Program-made: the position numbers and the translations under genes | In this document: positions 24,101 through 29,198 of the stretch, in pieces | Numbering within the stretch: position 1 is the first letter of the stretch | Layout of the letters: each line of letters starts with the position of its first letter | The notes under the pieces: generated by a model | What the model saw: only the letters and a program-made list of their open reading frames with translations | Told to the model about the DNA's origin: nothing | Database searches by the model: none | From: PALSA-1006 sp964532405 | GTDB taxonomy: Bacteria; Pseudomonadota; Gammaproteobacteria; Burkholderiales; Gallionellaceae | Direction of reading: 5' to 3' | DNA: 29,198 nt | NCBI GenBank assembly: GCA_964532405.1 | Contig: CAZHIC010000029.1 | Coordinates: 1 to 29,198 of the forward strand

Positions 24101-26126
24101 CCTGTTCGGCCTGAATGATAAATTGCAGCAAACCCGGCGTGGCCGGCTTGTTTTCCTGTAGCCATTTATTCAAAGCCTGCTCGATCTCCCAAGCCACTTC
24201 GCCCAGATCGCTCAAGCCAACCATTCGACCGCTGCCTTTTAGCGTGTGGAAGCCGCGCCGAATAGTGACAATCGGTTCATGACTGCCCGGGTGCAACAGA
24301 TAAATTTCGATGTTGTCGCGCATGATGCCCAACACCTCTTGCGCCTCTTCGAGGAATACATCGAGTAGCTCCTGATCTTCTCCAAGCTGGCTCGGCAATA
24401 CCGGTGGCTCGCTTGCCACGATTGCGCCCGGCTCACCGGATTGACGCAATTTGGACAACTCGTCCAGCGAGGCTTGCAACGCTTCGCCCGCATCCTGTTT
24501 CTGCCCGAACGCCAGATGCTGCATCAAATTGTCCAGCGTCCCCACCGCAACGGCCAGCACCTGACTTTCCGCCAATTTTGGCACAGCCCCCGACTGCTCG
24601 AAGGAACGCACGCTATCCTGAATTGCAAGCAGCAGTTGCTCTGCACGTTCCAGCGAAAGAATACTCAAGCCCCCGTGTATCTGCCCCAGCAGACGTTGCA
24701 GGCCGCTGAGTTCAGTGCGATTGGTGGCATCGCTAAAGAAGGCATTCAGGCCCTGTTCAACATATTGCAGGTTCACCCTCATTTCGATGGCCAGCAAAGC
24801 CATCGTTTTACTCTGCTCCAACTGTAAGTGCAGTCCGATCAATTCGTTCAGCCGGTGCGCATCCTCCGGTTTCCGAGTGAGAACAGCCTGCATGCGCGCA
24901 GACAGGATGCGCACCTGTTCCTGAAAATCGCCATCCAGATGACCATAATGCTCGATCCCGCTTCTCAACAGCAATAACGCCATGGCCATGTCGATGCCGA
25001 GGAGACGCGCCTGCTCGGCATCATCGAGATGTTGTGACAAAGCTTGCATCTGCTTCGTCAACGGCTGTAGCGTATTGTGATCCAGCTTCTCGCTTTGCAG
25101 TGCTAATTGTCCGATGAGTCCACTGCATTTCTTGCATGCCGCAACATCCCCCTGCGAGCAAAGCTCCCAGCTCTCTTCCGCCATGCCGATTAAATCTTGC
25201 ATGCCTGCCAGCAACTGTGTCACCTCACCTTGCGGCACCTCAACAGGCTCCGGCAAATACATATCCAGCGCATAATGCCGCTTGATTTGGTCTACCTGAT
25301 CGCTCACGCTGTGGCTGCTGGCGAGCAGGAAAAGCATCTCGTTCAAATCCGACTGCGTATCGGCGACATTATTTTCGATCATTGTGCGCATCTGACGATC
25401 GATACGCCCGAACATTTTGCGCGCATTTAATTCCGGGGGCAGGCCGTCCAGCTTGACGCAATCAAGCAGTCCATACGCAATCCACCAGAACGCGCGGCTA
25501 TCATCCGGCGGCAGGCAACTCAACACGGTATTGATGGCTTGTTGCATAGCATGCAATGCGGCAGGCGCATCATCCTGACGCAAGCAGCGCATCAAGCCCT
25601 GCTGGTAAAGACTGCGCGCCGCCTTGATACGCGCAACCGCATCGGTTTCCCGGGCAATTTTCAGCACGCTATCCGGTAGATGGAGCGCAAGATTTGGAAA
25701 AAACAAATCCTGCTCGAATGCCATTTCATGGCCGCGCAGTTGCTGCATCTCCTGATATTGCGGGAACAAACGCAAGGCGGTGTTATCTCCGCCGTGGGAA
25801 AGTACTTCAAGATAATGGATCAAGCCAAGCAGGGCGCGACGCAACACATCGCGATGCAACACGGAAACGAGCGTCGGACTCGCGACCAGATCGCTCAGCA
25901 CCGTCTCCAGCTCGGTGCAAAACATCACCACACCGTCCAGGCGAAGCATTTTCAAAACACCCAGCACACGGTGGAATTCGCCGCGTGCCGCCTCCAATGC
26001 CGGAACATTAAGGGCGGGGGTGGCCAGATACTGTTCAAGACGCGCACTCACCTCGTCAAGCGCGGCATCTATGCTGTGCTTGACGCTAAAAAACTCCGCG
26101 AGATCGAATTGTGCCTGATTAGCCAT
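21195..26126 (-). CDS. chpA: ChpA/PilL hybrid chemotaxis histidine kinase
   Basis: Cytosolic CheA-type kinase of the type IV pilus chemosensory (Pil-Chp) pathway. 1643 residues. Phosphotransfer domains: one degenerate near H52 (HRVLG, Lys lost) and three with intact histidines, H627 (FHTLKGSGR), H788 (AHTLAGVSR) and H954 (LHTIKGSAR). Then dimerisation region, HATPase core with N-box HLLRNAIAHGLE (N1238), G1 DDGSGLD (1278-1284) and G2 GRGVGLDVV (1329-1337), CheW-like domain (about 1365-1505), and a C-terminal receiver with phospho-Asp D1573 (LLLDVEMP) and K1625. Pseudomonas ChpA has more Hpt-like domains, so this is a shorter version. It begins 20 nt after pilJ and is the last gene of the operon. 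Confidence 0.95.
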   Translation of the reverse strand: MANQAQFDLAEFFSVKHSIDAALDEVSARLEQYLATPALNVPALEAARGEFHRVLGVLKMLRLDGVVMFCTELETVLSDLVASPTLVSVLHRDVLRRALLGLIHYLEVLSHGGDNTALRLFPQYQEMQQLRGHEMAFEQDLFFPNLALHLPDSVLKIARETDAVARIKAARSLYQQGLMRCLRQDDAPAALHAMQQAINTVLSCLPPDDSRAFWWIAYGLLDCVKLDGLPPELNARKMFGRIDRQMRTMIENNVADTQSDLNEMLFLLASSHSVSDQVDQIKRHYALDMYLPEPVEVPQGEVTQLLAGMQDLIGMAEESWELCSQGDVAACKKCSGLIGQLALQSEKLDHNTLQPLTKQMQALSQHLDDAEQARLLGIDMAMALLLLRSGIEHYGHLDGDFQEQVRILSARMQAVLTRKPEDAHRLNELIGLHLQLEQSKTMALLAIEMRVNLQYVEQGLNAFFSDATNRTELSGLQRLLGQIHGGLSILSLERAEQLLLAIQDSVRSFEQSGAVPKLAESQVLAVAVGTLDNLMQHLAFGQKQDAGEALQASLDELSKLRQSGEPGAIVASEPPVLPSQLGEDQELLDVFLEEAQEVLGIMRDNIEIYLLHPGSHEPIVTIRRGFHTLKGSGRMVGLSDLGEVAWEIEQALNKWLQENKPATPGLLQFIIQAEQAFSDWISSLRSQGSVCIEAAGLVEMAQQIAQGNAPGEVKSKQATTEAQQQVAAPSVSVDPEQVVIGEVMVSPALFKIASDEAKLNALALQKQFVLLRATNPPQVQYDFMRAAHTLAGVSRAMGFMAVTELAYALEGWLQARIDKSFVLQDGQLQMVELAIAELNAMTQSICDKQMPSSRSDLARQLQDNKENLSGEVAPLQGNGVAAPPVQSSATEAKQAAEQVKVKKPQIHDDVDEELLPVFLEEADDLIAKIGAGLRACRKQPDDALQARVLNRLLHTIKGSARMAGAMRIGEVVHEMEGRVQSATGKADQSGYWDMLDRDFDRITGMLDELRGGEPEAAENETAESVGTVQKVERRTLDVGAERALISMLRIRSDVLDRLVNDASEIRVARSRMETELRAFREGLLELNQTVARMRNQLQEVEMQAESQLQSRVAPDGDNADQFDPLEFDRYTRLHELTCFMAESVHDVQTVQQSLLKNIDETTAAMSVQARINREMQQGLMNVRMVPFASISERLYRIVRQTAKELSKRTNLELAGTSVEMDRSVLEKMTAPFEHLLRNAIAHGLEAPEQRERLGKRAIGEIHLSLRQESNEVVFELSDDGSGLDMARLQQKALEHGVLHEGEEISEEQAIQMIFKPGLSTAKEVTEISGRGVGLDVVRSEVNALGGRLDVVSTAGKGLCFSIHLPLTLAVTRTLMVRAGKDTYALPATMIVQAQQLKPQALEEIYRARKMEWQGKTYPLYYLTHLLGDERVEPVIHHYNALLLLHSGESRIALHVDELIGNQEVVVKNIGPQLARLPGIGGATVTGSGAVVLIINPIAFAQQITVSRKTAKAAVPVAPVRRVPLVMVVDDSLTVRKITSRMLTRAGYQVATAKDGVDALEQLANVSPAVLLLDVEMPRMDGFELAKRLRQDGQTKDLPIVMITSRTADKHRNYALEIGVNEYMGKPFQEEVLLEYISRFAPLT

Positions 26127-26146
26127 GCCGGTACGGTGTCAGACGC

Positions 26147-28159
26147 TTACAGTTTGAAGCCGGCAACCGACCCCCTCAAGTCGGAGGCCAGACTGGTCAA
26201 CTGGGCAACCGATTTTGCCGTGAGTTGCGTCCCCTCTCTAGTTTGGCCGGTAATTTGCTGAATGTCCTGCATCACCGCTATCACTTCGCCAACCATATCG
26301 GTTTGCACTTGGGTAGAAACCGAAATACTGTTAGTCAATCGCGCCAATTCGTTCGATACCTGCTCGATTTCCTTCAGTGAGTACCCTGCCATTTCAGACA
26401 GTTTGGTTCCCTCCACCACACCCATTGTGCTCTTTTCCATCGCCACCACCGCTTCGTGGGTATCGCTCTGGATGGTTTTTACCAATGCGCCGATTTGCTT
26501 GGTTGCCTCGGCAGAGCGTTCCGCCAAACGCTGCACTTCTTCAGCCACCACTGAAAATCCACGTCCTGCTTCACCTGCCGATGCGGCCTGAATCGCCGCA
26601 TTCAGCGCCAACACATTGGTCTGTTCGGTAATGTCCGAAATCAAATCTACGATTTCCCCGATCTCCTGTGAACGCTCACCGAGCCGTTTGATACGTTTTG
26701 AAGTTTCCTGAATCTGTTCGCGAATGCCGTCCATACCGCTGATGGTATTGCGCACCGCGAGTGAACCCTGCCCGGTTGCCTGTATGGTACGCCGCGCCAC
26801 ATCCGCAGACTGCGAAGCACTGGCATCCACTTCCCGAATCGACTTCGCCATCAATTTCACCGACTCTTCGGCATCCTGAATTTCGCGCGTCTGCTTCTCC
26901 GTCGCCACCAGCAAACGATTGGAAATCACTTCGGCATCTTTGGTCGCATGCCCCATCTGTTCGGCTGCTGCGGTAATACGCGCCACCAGCTTGCGTAACT
27001 CCTCGGTGGTATAGTTTACCGAGTCGGCAATTGCGCCCGTAATGTCATCCGACACCGTCGCGCGTATGGTCAGGTCGCCATCGGCCAAATCGCTCAATTC
27101 GTTCATCAGGCGCAAAATCGCGCCCTGGTTTTTTGTATTGCTCCGCTCCGCCTCTTTGGCTCTGCGCTGCGAGTCGTCCAGATATACTTTGGGGATGAGC
27201 AATAGTAGCAACAGCGTCAGCGTCCCGAATATCAGCACCACCACCACCGAGATACGCGAAGTCTGGGTCTGCTGATAACTGTTGACCAAATCTTGCGACT
27301 TGTTCAATAGCGCGTTCGAATCGTCCAGAACTGATTTTGCGGCGGCTTTTGCCTCGACCAGATTGCGGGACTGCGACACCAGAATTTCGACATTGCTGCG
27401 ATAAGGATCAAACAGGTTTGCCGCATTTTGAACATTGGGGTCGGTCGCAGGCAATGCGCTCAGCGCGTCTTCGGCGGCATAAGTATCCACGCCCATTTGT
27501 GCCAATTGATCCAACGTCACATCGTTGCCCAACATTTTTGCGGCATCCTTGCCGAGACGCTCCACGGCCAGCGCCAGACGGGTTGCCTGCACTTTTTGCT
27601 CACCGGAATACCCGTCTATTATTTTCTGGACGATGCCGCGGAACTCTTCACTGGTGTCGTCAATCACCCCCATCGCCATTTTCAAGGTGACCAACCCGGC
27701 ACGGCCTTCTTCCACCGCTTGCACATTAGCCAGCGTTTTATTCACGGATGCCATCACGGTGTCCAATACGGCGCGCGACTCCCCGCTTGTCGCGGGGAGG
27801 GAACCGTTTCCCTGATCCAACAAGGCGAGCACTTCAGAAATTGCCTTTTTGCTTTGATCCATGCCATCAAATGCCTCAGGGTCGCCCGTCAGGCTGAACT
27901 GCACGTCTTTGGCCAACCGCTGCGACAACATCAACAATTTACCGGATTCCGCCGCGTAGCTGAAGCTATATCCGGCCTCGCGGTTAATGATATACGCCGC
28001 ACCCGCCGCAATCATCAGGCAGCATAATGTCGCAAAACCCAACAGTTTTAGCTGCTGCGCAACCGGCCAATGCCCGATCAGCGGCAGCGGGTTCCCGGCC
28101 TTTTTTGATGCTTCATCAGCATCATTTTTCGGGGACAATTTAGACTGGGTAAGTGCCAT
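26147..28159 (-). CDS. pilJ: Methyl-accepting chemotaxis protein PilJ
   Basis: Inner-membrane chemoreceptor of the Pil-Chp pathway. 670 residues from the ATG at 28159. TM1 (about 38-58), a periplasmic sensor of about 240 residues with repeated PilJ-type helical segments (LSQRLAKDVQFSL and AVERLGKDAAKML), TM2 (about 303-323), HAMP (about 325-395), and a cytoplasmic coiled coil whose tip holds the invariant EQTNVLALNAAIQAASAGEA core that binds ChpA and PilI. In Pseudomonas PilJ senses pilin or surface contact; the same role is inferred. It lies between pilI (40 nt) and chpA (20 nt). A TTG nine codons upstream is possible but less likely. Confidence 0.94.
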   Translation of the reverse strand: MALTQSKLSPKNDADEASKKAGNPLPLIGHWPVAQQLKLLGFATLCCLMIAAGAAYIINREAGYSFSYAAESGKLLMLSQRLAKDVQFSLTGDPEAFDGMDQSKKAISEVLALLDQGNGSLPATSGESRAVLDTVMASVNKTLANVQAVEEGRAGLVTLKMAMGVIDDTSEEFRGIVQKIIDGYSGEQKVQATRLALAVERLGKDAAKMLGNDVTLDQLAQMGVDTYAAEDALSALPATDPNVQNAANLFDPYRSNVEILVSQSRNLVEAKAAAKSVLDDSNALLNKSQDLVNSYQQTQTSRISVVVVLIFGTLTLLLLLLIPKVYLDDSQRRAKEAERSNTKNQGAILRLMNELSDLADGDLTIRATVSDDITGAIADSVNYTTEELRKLVARITAAAEQMGHATKDAEVISNRLLVATEKQTREIQDAEESVKLMAKSIREVDASASQSADVARRTIQATGQGSLAVRNTISGMDGIREQIQETSKRIKRLGERSQEIGEIVDLISDITEQTNVLALNAAIQAASAGEAGRGFSVVAEEVQRLAERSAEATKQIGALVKTIQSDTHEAVVAMEKSTMGVVEGTKLSEMAGYSLKEIEQVSNELARLTNSISVSTQVQTDMVGEVIAVMQDIQQITGQTREGTQLTAKSVAQLTSLASDLRGSVAGFKL

Positions 28160-28199
28160 TTTATTTTTCTCTCTATACAGAAACAAGTAGCAGGAATTG

Positions 28200-28688
28200 T
28201 TAAATAGCCACTTGCAGAAATTCAGCCTGTCTCAGCAAGCCCACTATATCGAGCTTGCGCCATAAGTCGCCCTGCTGATCGCGGTACTCAACTTGCTCTT
28301 CAACCTGCTGCCAAGTTCGCGCGTCACGCAATCCCAGCACACGATCCACCAACAACGCCGCATTAAAAGCATGCCGCCCGGAAACCAGCAGCACACGGCT
28401 TGAGATGTCAGCGGAAGCTTCGCCCTTCCCCTGATACGCGGCCATGTCGGCAACGCAATACAAATTACCGCGCACGTTGGTTACACCGCGAAACCATGCC
28501 TTGCACTGCGGCACCCCAGTCAATTGCGGCAAAGGCAGCACTTCACTGATATCCGCCATTTCCACCAGCCAATTTTGACCGGCGATTTGAACCCCCAGTG
28601 TGGAGACCAAGCCGCTTGAACGATCTTTGGCCTGCATGCGATTGCTCAAATTTTGTTGAAACTCGCGCAGATTGAGGCGTTTTGACAT
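28200..28688 (-). CDS. pilI: CheW-like adaptor PilI
   Basis: Scaffold protein that couples PilJ to the ChpA kinase. 162 residues from the ATG at 28688. An N-terminal helix (about 1-20) is followed by a CheW beta-barrel domain (about 28-160) with the ISEVLPLPQLTGVP block, the NVRGNLYCVADM block and LLVDRVLGLRD, all typical of CheW/PilI. The open frame extends 19 codons upstream, but those residues overlap the end of pilH (stop at 28705) in another frame and have no family similarity. The ribosome site is weak, so translation may depend on coupling to pilH 16 nt upstream. Confidence 0.93.
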   Translation of the reverse strand: MSKRLNLREFQQNLSNRMQAKDRSSGLVSTLGVQIAGQNWLVEMADISEVLPLPQLTGVPQCKAWFRGVTNVRGNLYCVADMAAYQGKGEASADISSRVLLVSGRHAFNAALLVDRVLGLRDARTWQQVEEQVEYRDQQGDLWRKLDIVGLLRQAEFLQVAI

Positions 28689-28704
28689 GGCGATAGCGTA
28701 CCGT

Positions 28705-29070
28705 TTAGCCGAGTGCCGCGATCTTGCCCAACAACTGCGCCGCATCTATCGGCTTGACCACGTAATCCTTGGCACCTTGGCGCATGCCCCATATTTTGTC
28801 AGTTTCCTGATCTTTGCTGGTACAAATCAGCACAGGGATATGTTGTGTTTCCGGATCTTTGGTAATCGCGCGCGTGGCCTGAAATCCATTTAACCCGGGC
28901 ATCACTATATCCATAATAATCAAGTCCGGTTTCGCCTGTTTGGCTTGGGCCACTCCGGATTCGCCGTTTTCCGCATAGAGAACCTCGAAGCCTTGTTTGC
29001 TCAGAATTTCACCTAAAATATGACGCTCTGTTGCCGAGTCGTCCACAACCAGAATTCTCTTAATGGCCAT
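28705..29070 (-). CDS. pilH: Single-domain response regulator PilH
   Basis: CheY-like receiver that acts on pilus motors or as a phosphate sink for ChpA in the Pil-Chp pathway. 121 residues from the ATG at 29070: acidic pair D10/D11, phospho-Asp D54 (IIMDIVMPG), Thr84 (ICTSKDQETD, a PilH-like block) and K106 (VVKPID). There is no output domain. The start codon lies inside the 3' end of pilG (11-nt overlap) and is preceded by GGAGGAGCAGGAAT, a strong Shine-Dalgarno inside pilG. The PilH call over PilG rests on order and on the KDQETDKIWGMRQGA block. Confidence 0.93.
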   Translation of the reverse strand: MAIKRILVVDDSATERHILGEILSKQGFEVLYAENGESGVAQAKQAKPDLIIMDIVMPGLNGFQATRAITKDPETQHIPVLICTSKDQETDKIWGMRQGAKDYVVKPIDAAQLLGKIAALG

Positions 29071-29198
29071 ATTCCTGCTCCTCCAATTGCTGTGTATGGG
29101 TAATGACGGCTTCAATCAAACTTTTCTTGTTGAACGGCTTGAGTAGATATTGATCTGAACCGGCCAGTTTGCCGCGTGCGCGGTCAAACAGCGTATCT
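29060..29198 (-). CDS. pilG: PilG response regulator, C-terminal end only
   Basis: The window edge cuts this gene. About 45 codons remain, reading DTLFDRARGKLAGSDQYLLK then PFNKKSLIEAV and ending in EEQEYGH with a TAA at 29060-29062. GSDQYLLKPF is the last receiver-domain strand with the conserved Lys-Pro, and FDRARGKLAGSDQYL is typical of PilG. The phospho-Asp region lies beyond the window. It overlaps pilH by 11 nt and would be the promoter-proximal gene of those visible in the pilG-pilH-pilI-pilJ-chpA operon. Confidence 0.85.
   Translation of the reverse strand, partial: DTLFDRARGKLAGSDQYLLKPFNKKSLIEAVITHTQQLEEQEYGH

Noticed and set aside
28689..28745. Upstream extension of pilI
   Set aside because: Basic, Trp/Arg-rich residues that overlap the pilH 3' end in another frame; CheW proteins start near the chosen Met.

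Overview
The window reads as chromosomal DNA of a Gram-negative proteobacterium, most likely a betaproteobacterium. The evidence is the ffs-dnaX-ybaB-recR order, a PilG/H/I/J/ChpA twitching-type chemosystem, outer-membrane and lipoprotein signals, and a tRNA-Asn fragment of betaproteobacterial type. A Nitrosomonadales/Gallionellaceae-like lineage would fit, but that placement is an inference from gene style and no marker gene here settles it.

Left part (1-5400, all minus strand): class II fumarase fumC; the remains of a sensor histidine kinase; a small secreted adhesin-E-like protein; a membrane-anchored glutaredoxin; a 440-nt gap with a 3' tRNA-Asn fragment and two hairpins; and a three-gene nitric oxide reductase operon (small membrane protein, norC, norB) closed by a strong terminator.

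Middle part (5400-15300): queG on minus, divergent from tsaE-amiC on plus with the 5' ends overlapping. Next comes a minus-strand surface-protein module: a putative lipoprotein, an S8 subtilisin-like protease ending in poly-Gly, Cys, TM helix and Arg tail, and a short CPBP/CAAX-type intramembrane protease whose start overlaps the protease stop. I read this as a JDVT-CTERM/MYXO-CTERM-like dedicated sorting pair, the most interesting system in the window. A divergent outer-membrane beta-barrel gene and uvrB follow.

Right part (15300-29198): an IS630-type transposase scrap; class I (Fe-S) fumarase; a palindromic MITE-like element; SRP RNA (ffs); dnaX; ybaB; a second palindromic intergenic repeat; and recR-rluB joined by an ATGA overlap. 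Facing them on minus is the Chp/Pil chemosensory operon pilG(partial)-pilH-pilI-pilJ-chpA, which would control type IV pilus twitching or surface sensing.

Most genes are ordinary housekeeping genes in good condition. The accessory interest lies in the protease/sorting module, the extended NOR operon, the tRNA, kinase and transposase remnants, and the palindromic repeats.
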